Source: Thermosediminibacterales bacterium
GTDB lineage: Bacteria > Bacillota > Thermosediminibacteria > Koleobacterales > JARRCM01
Length of the DNA stretch: 64,000 nt
Direction: 5' to 3'
NCBI GenBank assembly: GCA_029982205.1
Contig: JARRCM010000005.1
Span: 1 to 64,000 of the forward strand
Below, piece by piece: positions 8,915-17,162 of the stretch (its first letter is position 1; every line of letters starts with the position of its first letter). Both the position numbers and the translations under genes were made by a program. The notes under the pieces are model-generated. The model had not been told where the DNA came from, searched no databases, and saw only the letters and a list, made by a program, of their open reading frames with translations.

Positions 8915-10036
8915 TTGATTGTTCAAGAACGGTTTTTTACCTTTACAAAAGATGAAATTCCTTTCACCACTGAGAGCGGTTATATCTTCGACGAGATAAC
9001 CGTAGCCTATGAAACTTACGGAAAATTAAATAAAAACGGTGACAACGCTATTTTGGTTCTCCATGCCCTAAGCGGGGACCACCATGCTGCAGGCCTTTAT
9101 TCCCCTATTGATAAAAAACCCGGCTGGTGGGATCCCCTAATAGGGCCCGGAAAACCTTTAGATTCCAACAAATATTATATCATATGTTCTAACGTTTTAG
9201 GAGGGTGCAGGGGCACTACCGGCCCCTCTTCCATTAATCCCAAAACAGGAAAACCTTATGCTGCTGACTTCCCCGTTATAAATATTCGTGATATGGTTCG
9301 CCTGCAGAAAATCCTTCTTGCTTACCTTGGTGTCAAACGCCTGGTTTTGGTAATTGGCGGTTCTATGGGTGGTATGCAGGCTTTGGAGTGGGCAGTAACT
9401 TACCCTGATTTTGTGGATTCTGCTGTAGTTATTGCTGCTACAGAAAGACTTTCTCCGCTTGCTATTGCATATAATTATGTTGCCATCAAAGCAATAACCG
9501 GTGACCTAAATTGGAACAACGGCAACTATTATAACAATAAAAAGAGCCCTGATATCGGCCTTTCCCTTGCGCGAATGGTTGGCACCATAACATATAAAAG
9601 TGACATGCTTTTCAAGAAACGTTTCGGCAGAAATAGAACCAACGATGGTTCTATGTTTCAAGTTGAAAGCTATTTGAATTATCATGGAGTTTCTTTTCTG
9701 AAACGTTTTGATGCTAACAGTTATTTGTATCTGTTGCAGGCAATGAACCTGCATGATATATCTACACCTTATGGTTCTTTAAACCGTGCTATTGAAAGAA
9801 TACGCGCCCGTTTACTTCTGGTTGGGATTGAAACCGACCTGCTTTACTTCCCAAAAGACCTAAAGGAATTTGTTCAGCGTGTTAACAGCTTGGGAGGTAA
9901 TGCCAAGTATTCAGAAATTTCTACTTTACAGGGCCATGATTCTTTCTTGATAGATTTTGATAAACTGGGTCCTATAATCAAAGGTTTTCTTGAAGTAGAT
10001 TATGTAGAGTATCAAAAAAATGTATCTACGATGTAG
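8915..10036 (+). CDS. metX: Homoserine O-acetyltransferase
   Basis: 373 residues, alpha/beta hydrolase fold. It transfers acetyl from acetyl-CoA to homoserine, feeding MetY. The nucleophile is Ser150 in GGSMGGMQALEW; the acid is Asp in GIETDLLYFP and the base His in LQGHDSFLID near the C-terminus. GGCRGTTGPSS forms part of the active site. The start is TTG 8915 with AGGAGGG 6 nt upstream; an in-frame ATG at 8840 lies inside metY and has no RBS. The 46-bp gap to metY fits one operon. Confidence 0.93.
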   Translation: MIVQERFFTFTKDEIPFTTESGYIFDEITVAYETYGKLNKNGDNAILVLHALSGDHHAAGLYSPIDKKPGWWDPLIGPGKPLDSNKYYIICSNVLGGCRGTTGPSSINPKTGKPYAADFPVINIRDMVRLQKILLAYLGVKRLVLVIGGSMGGMQALEWAVTYPDFVDSAVVIAATERLSPLAIAYNYVAIKAITGDLNWNNGNYYNNKKSPDIGLSLARMVGTITYKSDMLFKKRFGRNRTNDGSMFQVESYLNYHGVSFLKRFDANSYLYLLQAMNLHDISTPYGSLNRAIERIRARLLLVGIETDLLYFPKDLKEFVQRVNSLGGNAKYSEISTLQGHDSFLIDFDKLGPIIKGFLEVDYVEYQKNVSTM

Positions 10037-10047
10037 GAGGAATAACA

Positions 10048-10950
10048 GTGAAGTTAAAAACTTTTAAACAAAAACTGAAGAACGGAAAGTTTTTAATAAC
10101 TACAGAAATCAGTTCCCCCAAAGGCACAAATTTTATAAAACAAATAAAAGAAATTGAAGTGTTGGAGGGTTTTGTTGATGCTGTAAACATATGTGATTGT
10201 CCCATGGCAAATATGCGTATGAGCCCCATTGCTATGGCAAAAATAATCACAGAATCTACCGGAATGGAAACGATACCTCATTTTACATGTCGTGATCGTA
10301 ATATTATAGGTCTGCAGTCTGAGCTTTTGGGCGCATGGGCTCTGGGTATAAAAAATGTTTTAGCCATTACCGGAGACCCCCCTACAAAAGGCGACCATCC
10401 AGGAGCTTCGGGAGTATTTGATTTAGACTCAAAAGGTTTGGTTAAGCTGGTTAAGGGGTTAAACCAGGGCAGAGACCATTCAGGGAACATGCTTGAAGGA
10501 GCTACAGACTTTACCATCGGAGTTGTCGCAAACCCCTGTGCTGAAGACCTTAATGCCGAAATTGAAAAACTGGCAGCCAAAATAGAAGCAGGTGCTGATT
10601 TTATCCAAACTCAACCCGTGTATGAAGAGCATACTCTTTATAACTTCCTTGAAAAAGTTGAACCTTTTAATATACCGGTTTTAATCGGCATTTTGCCTTT
10701 AAAAAGTTATAAAATGGCTGTTAATTTTAATGAAAAAGTAGAAGGAATCAATATTCCTCTTGCCGTAATAGATAGAATGAAAAAAGGCCCTGAAGAAGGA
10801 ATTAAAATCTCAATTGAGTTTATAAGAAAAATTATAAGCCGGGTTAATGGGATTCATTTAATGCCACTGGGAAACTATAGATTGGTTAAACAGATAATAA
10901 CCCAGCTAGGCATCAGTAAGGATAGAAATGTTCTACATGGAGTGATTTAA
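10048..10950 (+). CDS. metF: Methylenetetrahydrofolate reductase (MetF family)
   Basis: 300 residues, TIM-barrel flavoprotein family. It reduces 5,10-methylene-THF to 5-methyl-THF, the methyl donor for MetH. Visible features are TTEISSPKG near the N-terminus, HFTCRDRN (about 75-82), the NVLAITGDPP segment (about 98-107) and DFIQTQPVY (about 185-193). The start is GTG 10048 with AGGAGG, 12 bp after metX. No MetV-like partner is present here. Confidence 0.93.
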   Translation: MKLKTFKQKLKNGKFLITTEISSPKGTNFIKQIKEIEVLEGFVDAVNICDCPMANMRMSPIAMAKIITESTGMETIPHFTCRDRNIIGLQSELLGAWALGIKNVLAITGDPPTKGDHPGASGVFDLDSKGLVKLVKGLNQGRDHSGNMLEGATDFTIGVVANPCAEDLNAEIEKLAAKIEAGADFIQTQPVYEEHTLYNFLEKVEPFNIPVLIGILPLKSYKMAVNFNEKVEGINIPLAVIDRMKKGPEEGIKISIEFIRKIISRVNGIHLMPLGNYRLVKQIITQLGISKDRNVLHGVI

Positions 10951-11613
10951 TTGATCGTTCACCTGCAAAAAGAATCAATCCCGTTCAACAAATCGGAAGT
11001 GCTGCGATATCTCGGATATAAACAGGGAAAGAATATATTAGATGAGAAAACAAACAGAATAATCGATACTGAATTCAAAAAAGCCCTCGAAATCATCAAA
11101 CCTGTGGGAATCTATAAAACTTATTCAATTGACGAGTTTCCAATCAAACTGAGCGGTAAACACATAAAAAACCATCTCAAAAATTCAGAGGGATTGATTT
11201 TGCTCACTGTCACAATAGGTTCAAAAATCGATAAAGCAATCACTGAAAAGTTTAACGAAGGAAAATACACAGAAGGAGTAGTTTTGGATGCCATAGCCAC
11301 TGAACTGGTTGAAGCCTGTGCTGATCTTTTTACTGAAAACCTCCAAAACAAATTTTCAGAATTCAATTTCACATCAAGATTCAGCCCGGGTTATGGCGAC
11401 TGGCATTTGAATGTTCAACCAAAAATAATCAAAGAGCTTGAGGCATACAGGATCGGTATTTCAGTGTCTGATTCAATGTTTTTAATCCCGCGAAAAACAA
11501 TCACGGCCGTGATAGGGATAACAAAAAATCAAACACATTTAGAAAATCATAACTGCAGCAGATGTTTTTTTAAAGGCTGCATTTATCGAAAGCGAGTTGA
11601 AACAATACAATGA
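10951..11613 (+). CDS. Stand-alone MetH reactivation-domain protein
   Basis: 220 residues resembling the C-terminal activation domain of cobalamin-dependent methionine synthase, with the RFSPGYGDW motif near 147-155 and a C-terminal NCSRCFFKGC cluster of three cysteines. In full-length MetH this domain binds SAM and reductively remethylates oxidised cob(II)alamin. Here it is a separate polypeptide encoded directly before a metH that lacks it. The start is TTG 10951, immediately after the metF stop, and the 3' end overlaps metH by 4 nt. The cysteine tail could be redox-active or bind metal. Confidence 0.88.
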   Translation: MIVHLQKESIPFNKSEVLRYLGYKQGKNILDEKTNRIIDTEFKKALEIIKPVGIYKTYSIDEFPIKLSGKHIKNHLKNSEGLILLTVTIGSKIDKAITEKFNEGKYTEGVVLDAIATELVEACADLFTENLQNKFSEFNFTSRFSPGYGDWHLNVQPKIIKELEAYRIGISVSDSMFLIPRKTITAVIGITKNQTHLENHNCSRCFFKGCIYRKRVETIQ

Positions 11614-13997
11614 TTGATTCTTTATTAAGAAAAAGAAAAAAAATTCTCATACTTGATGGCGCAATGGGAAGCTATCTATTAGAAAAAGGAATTGAGTTTA
11701 AAGGGGCGCCGGAACTCCTTAACATAACTTGCGGCATGAAAATACGCGAAATACATGAAGAGTATGTAGAAGCCGGCGCAGACATAATATACACAAATAC
11801 CTTTGGAGCAAATCCTTTTAAACTTTCGGAATTCGGTTTGCACTACCGTGTAAAAGAAATCAACCTTGCTGCAATTACCCTTGCCAAACAGGCATCTAAA
11901 GGCAAAGCGTTAGTTGCTTTATCTGTGGGGCCCACCGGCCAGCTTTTGGAACCTATGGGAAGCCTTAGTTTTAATGAAGCCGTCAAAGCCTTTAAGACCC
12001 AGATGGAAACTGCTGTTGAAGGTAAAGTCGATTTAATAGTAATAGAAACAATGACCCAGCTCAACGAAGCCCGGGCTGCCCTTTTGGCGGCTCAGTCTAC
12101 AGGAATACCCGCAGTTGTCACAATGTCTTTTGAAGAAAACGGCAGAACTCTTATGGGTGATACACCTGAAGCCGCTGCAGTGGTATTACAATCCATGGGA
12201 GCTGCTGCAGTGGGAGCAAACTGTTCCCTTGGCCCCGATAAACTTGTTCCCGTCATTGACGCTATTAAAAAGGTTTCAAAAGTCCCTGTAATTGCAAAGC
12301 CTAATGCAGGTATGCCAATACTTAAAAATGGTAAAACAGTGTATAATACAGAACCAGAAAAATTCAGCATTCAATGCAGGGATCTGGCTTTGAAAGGGGC
12401 CTCTTTAATCGGAGGCTGCTGCGGCACAAACCCCGATTATATAAGAAAGCTCAAATCAATACTTAAACCTTTGACCCCGGATATGAATACACCAGATTAT
12501 TTCAATGTGGTTTGTTCAAACCGTAAACTTGTATTTATGGGGCCTGACACTCCAACTGTGGTCATTGGGGAACGAATCAACCCCACAGGTAAATCCAAGC
12601 TTTCTGCCGCATTAAAAAAAGGTGATATAAACCCTGTTATAGATGAAGCCAAAAATCAAGCAGATGCCGGAGCCCACATGCTGGACGTAAATGTCAGTGT
12701 GGCAGGAATTGATGAAGCCAGTACCATGAGAAAGGTTATTAACACAATATCGAAAATAGTTGATTTGCCTCTTAGTGTAGATAGTTCTAATGCAGAAGCT
12801 ATTGAGGCAGGACTTTCAGCTTTCTGCGGTCGTGCCCTTGTAAATTCCGTCAATGGCAGTGAAGAATCTTTAAATAAAGTTTTACCACTTGTCAAAAAAT
12901 TTGGAGCTATGGTGATAGGTTTAACAATGGATGAATCTGGTTTGCCAAAAAACACATCGGAAAGACTAACAATTGCTGAAAGAATAATTGAAAGGGCAGA
13001 AGCCATTGGAATACCCAGAAAAGATGTGGTAATTGACTGTCTCACTTTGACTGCCGGAACACATCAAAATCAGGCCGTTGAGACCCTTAAAGCACTTAAA
13101 CTGGTTAGGGAAAAGCTGGGATGTCTAACAACTCTGGGAATCAGCAACATTTCATACGGACTTCCAAATCGCGGTATAATAAACAATACTTTTCTGGCAA
13201 TGGCCCTTGGAGCAGGGTTAAACCTGCCGATTATAAACCCCCTTGAAAAAGGCGTGTTTGAAACTATAAAGGCAGCGGACTTATTAAATGGCCGTGACCC
13301 TGGTGCCAAACTTTTCTTGATGTCTTATAAGCCGCGACAGGATAAAATAAACGACACTGAATTTCATAAAGAATCTAACACAACCCAAAAGCTAATCGAT
13401 TCAATTATAAGCGGCGACAAAAAAAACGCCCAGGTCTTTGTAACAGATTTGCTTAAAGATAAAAGCCCTTTTGACATCATTGAATCAGCGATAGTACCTG
13501 CTCTTAAAGATGTGGGAGATAAATATGAGAGGGGAGAGTTCTTTCTCCCTCAGTTGATGCTGGCAGCCGAAACAGTGCAGCATGTTTTTTCTAAAATAAA
13601 AGAAAAGTTTCCTGGTTCTGTAATGAAATCCCGCGGAAAAGTGCTTTTAGCTACTGTAAAAGGAGATATTCACGACATAGGTAAAAACATAGTTAAAGCT
13701 CTTCTGCAGAATCATGGTTTTGAAGTAATAGATCTGGGCAAAGACGTGCCCCATGAAACAATTATAAAATCAGCAAAGGAGAACAAGGTAAAACTCATAG
13801 GACTAAGCGCTCTGATGACAACATCTCTTATAAGTCTTGAAAAAACAATTAATGCTATAAAGAACCAGCTCTCTGATTGTTTGATAATGGTAGGAGGAGC
13901 AGTTTTAACAAGTGAATACGCCAAAAAAATTGGTGCTGATTTTTATGCTAAAGATGCTATGGAAGGTGTAAAAATAGCTCAGCGGGTATTCCGCTGA
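11610..13997 (+). CDS. metH: Cobalamin-dependent methionine synthase lacking the activation domain
   Basis: 795 residues. Domains in order: homocysteine-binding barrel (about 1-290, zinc ligands in ANCSLG and GGCCGTNP), methyl-THF pterin-binding barrel (about 310-575, GERINPTGK at its start), B12 cap helices (about 590-660) and Rossmann B12 domain with cobalt-ligand H688 in GDIHDIGKN. It methylates homocysteine with methyl-THF. The usual C-terminal SAM-dependent activation domain is missing and supplied by the preceding gene. The stop codon lies within a strong terminator stem. Confidence 0.96.
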   Translation: MIDSLLRKRKKILILDGAMGSYLLEKGIEFKGAPELLNITCGMKIREIHEEYVEAGADIIYTNTFGANPFKLSEFGLHYRVKEINLAAITLAKQASKGKALVALSVGPTGQLLEPMGSLSFNEAVKAFKTQMETAVEGKVDLIVIETMTQLNEARAALLAAQSTGIPAVVTMSFEENGRTLMGDTPEAAAVVLQSMGAAAVGANCSLGPDKLVPVIDAIKKVSKVPVIAKPNAGMPILKNGKTVYNTEPEKFSIQCRDLALKGASLIGGCCGTNPDYIRKLKSILKPLTPDMNTPDYFNVVCSNRKLVFMGPDTPTVVIGERINPTGKSKLSAALKKGDINPVIDEAKNQADAGAHMLDVNVSVAGIDEASTMRKVINTISKIVDLPLSVDSSNAEAIEAGLSAFCGRALVNSVNGSEESLNKVLPLVKKFGAMVIGLTMDESGLPKNTSERLTIAERIIERAEAIGIPRKDVVIDCLTLTAGTHQNQAVETLKALKLVREKLGCLTTLGISNISYGLPNRGIINNTFLAMALGAGLNLPIINPLEKGVFETIKAADLLNGRDPGAKLFLMSYKPRQDKINDTEFHKESNTTQKLIDSIISGDKKNAQVFVTDLLKDKSPFDIIESAIVPALKDVGDKYERGEFFLPQLMLAAETVQHVFSKIKEKFPGSVMKSRGKVLLATVKGDIHDIGKNIVKALLQNHGFEVIDLGKDVPHETIIKSAKENKVKLIGLSALMTTSLISLEKTINAIKNQLSDCLIMVGGAVLTSEYAKKIGADFYAKDAMEGVKIAQRVFR

Positions 13998-14014
13998 GCT
14001 ATGAGCTATTTTTT
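13970..14014. terminator. Bidirectional terminator between metH and the selenoprotein gene
   Basis: Arms 13974-13985 and 13991-14002 form a perfect 12-bp stem. On the minus strand it is followed by TTTTT; on the plus strand a T run lies at 14009-14014. A repeat of GAGCTAT (14003-14009) offers an alternative pairing of 13970-13980 with 14003-14013. Both genes' ends fall in the structure. Confidence 0.85.
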
Positions 14015-14296
14015 AACACCTTCCAGGTCTAAATATTTGAAAATACCTATACCTTTAAGTTTTACCGTAATCTTGTCATCAACAACCGGAAGCCTTTTTG
14101 AAACATACACTTTGAGACCATCTACATCAGTTTCATAAAAATCATCTACATTAGCTGGTGCACCTGCAAGCACGGCAGGTTTAATAACAGGGCCGCATCA
14201 GCCTCCACCGCCCACATTTGCCACTTTTATGTTTACTGTATCTGTTTTCTTTTTTATATAATCCAGGGCTTTATCTTCAATCTCAACTTTAATCAA
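14006..14296 (-). CDS. Putative small selenoprotein with in-frame UGA (CC/Se-motif-like)
   Basis: The frame from TTG 14296 to TAG 14006 encodes 96 residues and is interrupted only by TGA at codon 33 (14200-14198). That codon sits in GGGG-U-CGP, directly before Cys34, so U33-C34 would form an adjacent selenol/thiol pair. Sequence on both sides is protein-like: an N-terminal helix with ALDYIKKKT, and a C-terminal half with GLKVYVSKRLP and a final KYLDLEGVKK. GGGAGG lies 8 nt upstream of TTG and a sigma-A promoter precedes it. A hairpin begins 19 nt after the UGA. It resembles small clostridial proteins annotated as CC/Se motif (seleno)proteins; function is unknown. If UGA is read as stop, the product is a meaningless 32-mer. 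No sel genes are in the window. Confidence 0.8.
14163..14179 (-). promoter_or_regulatory. Putative bacterial SECIS hairpin
   Basis: In the mRNA, CCUGC (19-23 nt after the UGA) pairs with GCAGG (31-35 nt after), leaving a 7-nt loop whose second base is G. Distance and loop fit the loose rules for bacterial SECIS elements. The stem is only 5 bp, so the call is moderate and depends on the selenoprotein reading. Confidence 0.5.
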
Positions 14297-14322
14297 AAAA
14301 CTCACCTCCCTTAAAAAATGCT

Positions 14323-14339
14323 GCCCCCTGCCTGGGGGG
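14323..14339 (-). other. GC-rich hairpin at the 5' end of the selenoprotein mRNA
   Basis: A CCCCCC/GGGGG hairpin, followed after five bases by six Ts (14318-14313), lies between the promoter and the RBS, starting about where the transcript should begin. It could be an attenuator or a 5'-end stabilising hairpin; a terminator for queD upstream is a further reading. Confidence 0.5.
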
Positions 14340-14348
14340 TGTATAATG

Positions 14349-14377
14349 ACTTTATCATACCTCTAAGATTTTGTCAA
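14349..14377 (-). promoter_or_regulatory. Promoter of the selenoprotein gene
   Basis: On the minus strand TTGACA (14377-14372) and TAAAGT (14354-14349) are 17 bp apart, 53 bp upstream of the TTG start. It gives this small gene its own transcript. Confidence 0.7.
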
Positions 14378-14399
14378 TATGCATTGTTTTTCATTAGGT

Positions 14400-14786
14400 T
14401 TACTCATTTTTATCAGATTTTGAAAGCACTGCATAGTTTGTAGGTGTCTCCCATAATTTCACTCTTTCAAGCCAGCAAGATCTGTCTTTAAACTCTTTTT
14501 CAAGGGTTTCCCATATCCATGTTATTATGTTCTCACATGTAGTGTTGAAAGGAAAAACCTTATTCAGGTACTGATGATCCACCTTGTTTATAATTTTTTT
14601 GTCAACAATGTTTTTTAGTTCCAAAAAATCTATAACCATTCCTTCATCATCAACAGGGCCTTTTACAGTTATTTCAAGCTTATATGTATGACCGTGGAGG
14701 CTTTCACACTTTCCATGGTATTGTTCCAGGTTATGAGCACTGTCAAAAGTAAATACTTTCGTTACTTCAATTAGAGGTCTATCCAT
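14400..14786 (-). CDS. queD: 6-carboxy-5,6,7,8-tetrahydropterin synthase (QueD/PTPS family)
   Basis: 128 residues. Zinc ligands are His18 (FDSAHNL), His31 and His33 (LHGHTY), and the catalytic Cys27 sits in GKCESL. DDEGMVIDF and NTTCENI complete the family pattern. QueD converts dihydroneopterin triphosphate to carboxytetrahydropterin for queuosine/preQ1. queC, queE and queF are not beside it. It starts at ATG 14786, 34 bp after pth, and may be the last gene of the pth transcript. Confidence 0.88.
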   Translation of the reverse strand: MDRPLIEVTKVFTFDSAHNLEQYHGKCESLHGHTYKLEITVKGPVDDEGMVIDFLELKNIVDKKIINKVDHQYLNKVFPFNTTCENIITWIWETLEKEFKDRSCWLERVKLWETPTNYAVLSKSDKNE

Positions 14787-14820
14787 ATTATTCCCCCCTT
14801 TTTAAAATATCAAACGAATT

Positions 14821-15378
14821 TTAGTTGAACCTGTTCATTGCTTCATTTATACCTATACCAATTATCATTTCAACTGCCTCACACGCTTTGTTAACTGCTT
14901 CGTAAATAATGGCTTTTTCTTCTTGTTCAAAGTTCCCTAAAACATGAGCAACAGCATCTTGGCCTTCTCCAGGCCGCCCGATCCCAACTCTTATCCTTGG
15001 AAACCCATCATCCTGGAGCTGAAATATTATTGATTTCATTCCGTTATGAGTTCCTGCTCCTCCTTTTGGCCTTATCCTAATTTTCCCTGTATCTAAATCC
15101 ATATCATCATATACTACTATTAAGTCTTTTAATGAAACTTTTAACCCTTCAACCATATCAAGAACACTTTCACCGCTCAAATTCATAAACGTCTGAGGCT
15201 TGGCCAAAAAAACTTGTTTTCCTGAAATTATACCCCTGCCTATTAGAGCTTTATATTTTACTTCATTTACTTTAATCTTATGTTTTCTGGCTAATTCATC
15301 TACCACCATAAAACCTATATTATGCCGAGTTCCAGCATATTCGCTTCCGGGATTTCCTAATCCAACTATCAGATACAT
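14821..15378 (-). CDS. pth: Peptidyl-tRNA hydrolase (SpoVC)
   Basis: 185 residues. Pth releases peptides from prematurely dropped peptidyl-tRNA. It shows IVGLGNPG at the N-terminus, the catalytic His19 in GTRHNIGF, KPQTFMNLSG (about 60-69), the catalytic Asp in VYDDMDL (about 90-96) and GGAGTHNGMKS. The start is ATG 15378 behind GAGGTGATGG. Its place next to ctc (rplY) and prs is the conserved Firmicutes order. Confidence 0.96.
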   Translation of the reverse strand: MYLIVGLGNPGSEYAGTRHNIGFMVVDELARKHKIKVNEVKYKALIGRGIISGKQVFLAKPQTFMNLSGESVLDMVEGLKVSLKDLIVVYDDMDLDTGKIRIRPKGGAGTHNGMKSIIFQLQDDGFPRIRVGIGRPGEGQDAVAHVLGNFEQEEKAIIYEAVNKACEAVEMIIGIGINEAMNRFN

Positions 15379-15406
15379 GCAGCCATCACCTCTTATATAT
15401 TAATAA

Positions 15407-15436
15407 AGGGCTCCGCAACAAATCCAGCGGTGCCCT
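15407..15436 (-). terminator. Hairpin between rplY and pth
   Basis: AGGGC and CCGC (15436-15427) pair with GCGG and GCCCT (15416-15407) across a single mismatch, followed by a T-rich tail on the minus strand. It probably separates or attenuates transcription into pth. Confidence 0.65.
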
Positions 15437-15459
15437 CATCATATGTGAATCTCTTAATT

Positions 15460-16092
15460 CTATTCTGCTTTTTCTTCTTTTTCTCTTACCAGTTCCGGTT
15501 CTGCAGCTTCTTCCTCTTCTGGGGCCTCAGCTTCCTGTTCAATCTTTGGTGCAACTACAGTAGCAATTATCTCATTACCATCATTCAGAACTTCTATGCC
15601 TCCGGGAACTATAAGATCACTAACAGTAAAAAACTCACCGATGTCTAACTCTGATACATCCACATCTATGTGTTCAGGAATTTCAGTGGGAAGTGCTTTT
15701 ATGGTCAACTCTCTCATCTGGTGTTGTAAAACACCACCCTTGCGAACTCCTTCAGCATCCCCTTTAAGCACCAGCGGCACTGTTGTCTCGATCTTGTCTT
15801 TGAGCGAGACCTTGAAGAAGTCCACATGTAATACATCTCCCTTAATAAAATCCTTCTGGACTTCCCTTAACATCGTAGTATGGGATTCATCACCGATTTT
15901 TAAGTTGATCAACACGTTTGAACCGTAAGTAGACAAAATTTTATTAAGTTCCCTAGCGTCTACCGAAATTAAGCGGTTTTCTATATTTTTACCATAAAAT
16001 ACTGCAGGAACCCTGCCTGCCTGTCGTAAACTTCGCAAATCACTCTTTTTTGTCCCTTTTCTGATATCTGCTGTGAGTTGAACCTGTTCCAT
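15460..16092 (-). CDS. rplY: Ribosomal protein bL25 / general stress protein Ctc
   Basis: 210 residues: an N-terminal 5S-rRNA-binding L25 domain (about 1-92, including RQAGRVPAVFYG), a TL5-type C-terminal beta domain (about 95-180, GVLQHQMREL), and an acidic tail rich in glutamate. It belongs to the long CTC form found in Firmicutes. The start is ATG 16092 with a GGGAGA site. It is separated from prs by 113 bp that contain no clear promoter. Confidence 0.95.
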   Translation of the reverse strand: MEQVQLTADIRKGTKKSDLRSLRQAGRVPAVFYGKNIENRLISVDARELNKILSTYGSNVLINLKIGDESHTTMLREVQKDFIKGDVLHVDFFKVSLKDKIETTVPLVLKGDAEGVRKGGVLQHQMRELTIKALPTEIPEHIDVDVSELDIGEFFTVSDLIVPGGIEVLNDGNEIIATVVAPKIEQEAEAPEEEEAAEPELVREKEEKAE

Positions 16093-16205
16093 ATCGTAAA
16101 CTTCTCCCTTCCATTTCCTTCTTGTCTGATAAATTATAATCTAATTTTAGCATAAAAGTTTTTTAATATCAAGGATATGCTCTCGCCTCTACTCTAGAAG
16201 TATTA

Positions 16206-17150
16206 TCAGTCAAACAACTCGCTAACTGACATATGTTTATGTATTCTCTTTACTGCATCAGCAAACAGAGGAGCAACTGACAGTACTTTGATTTTATCAA
16301 TCTTGCATTCATCCCTTAAAGGAATTGTGTTTGTTACAACGAGTTCTTTTATAGGGGATTCACTTATACGCTTTATGGCAGGCCCTGATAATACAGGATG
16401 TGTGCAGCATACATATATTTCCTTTGCACCTCTTTCAAAAAGGGCTTGAGCACCCTGAGTAATTGTGCCACCGGTATCTATTATATCGTCAGTCATGACT
16501 ACGGTTTTTCCTTGAACCTTACCGATTATATTCATTATTTCAGCTACATTTGGCTCCGGACGGCGTTTATCGATAATTGCCATAGGAGCATTAAGCCTGT
16601 CTGCAAGTTCTCTCGCTCTGGTAACTCCGCCCATATCAGGAGAAACGACAACAAGGTTGTCCAGGTTTTTCTTTTTATAATATTCTGCAAAAATAGGCAC
16701 TCCAAGCAAGTGGTCAACCGGAAAATTAAAATATCCCTGTATTTGACCTGCGTGGAGGTCCATTGTCAATACTCTATTACTGCCGGCGGCAGAAATAAGG
16801 TCGGCTATAAGCTTTGCTGTTATAGGGTCTCTTGCACGTATCTTCCTGTCCTGGCGGGCATAACCATAGTAAGGTATTACAGCGGTTATACTCAGGGCAG
16901 ATGCCCTTTTAAAAGCATCTATCATTATTAAAAGTTCCATGAGATGATCATTTGCTGGATTGCTTGTGGGCTGTACAACATATACATCTGTGCCTCTTAC
17001 ACTTTCTCCTATTTTAACCTGTATTTCTCCATCACTAAACCTGTCTACTAATGACTTGCCCAGTGGAATACCCAAATGATTTGCGATCTCTTCTGCAAGT
17101 TCTGGATTGGCATTTCCGGTAAAAACCTTCAAGTTATCTAAATCACCCAT
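16206..17150 (-). CDS. prs: Ribose-phosphate pyrophosphokinase
   Basis: 314 residues. It makes PRPP from ribose 5-phosphate and ATP. Motifs are [10 protein letters not shown] (about 39-48), [10 protein letters not shown] (about 95-104), the [11 protein letters not shown] metal/ATP region (about 130-140) and the PRPP loop [13 protein letters not shown] (about 216-228). The start is ATG 17150 behind GGGAGGT, 12 bp after glmU, so the two are co-transcribed, as in Bacillus. Confidence 0.97.
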   Translation of the reverse strand: MGDLDNLKVFTGNANPELAEEIANHLGIPLGKSLVDRFSDGEIQVKIGESVRGTDVYVVQPTSNPANDHLMELLIMIDAFKRASALSITAVIPYYGYARQDRKIRARDPITAKLIADLISAAGSNRVLTMDLHAGQIQGYFNFPVDHLLGVPIFAEYYKKKNLDNLVVVSPDMGGVTRARELADRLNAPMAIIDKRRPEPNVAEIMNIIGKVQGKTVVMTDDIIDTGGTITQGAQALFERGAKEIYVCCTHPVLSGPAIKRISESPIKELVVTNTIPLRDECKIDKIKVLSVAPLFADAVKRIHKHMSVSELFD

Positions 17151-17162
17151 TTTTTTACCTCC

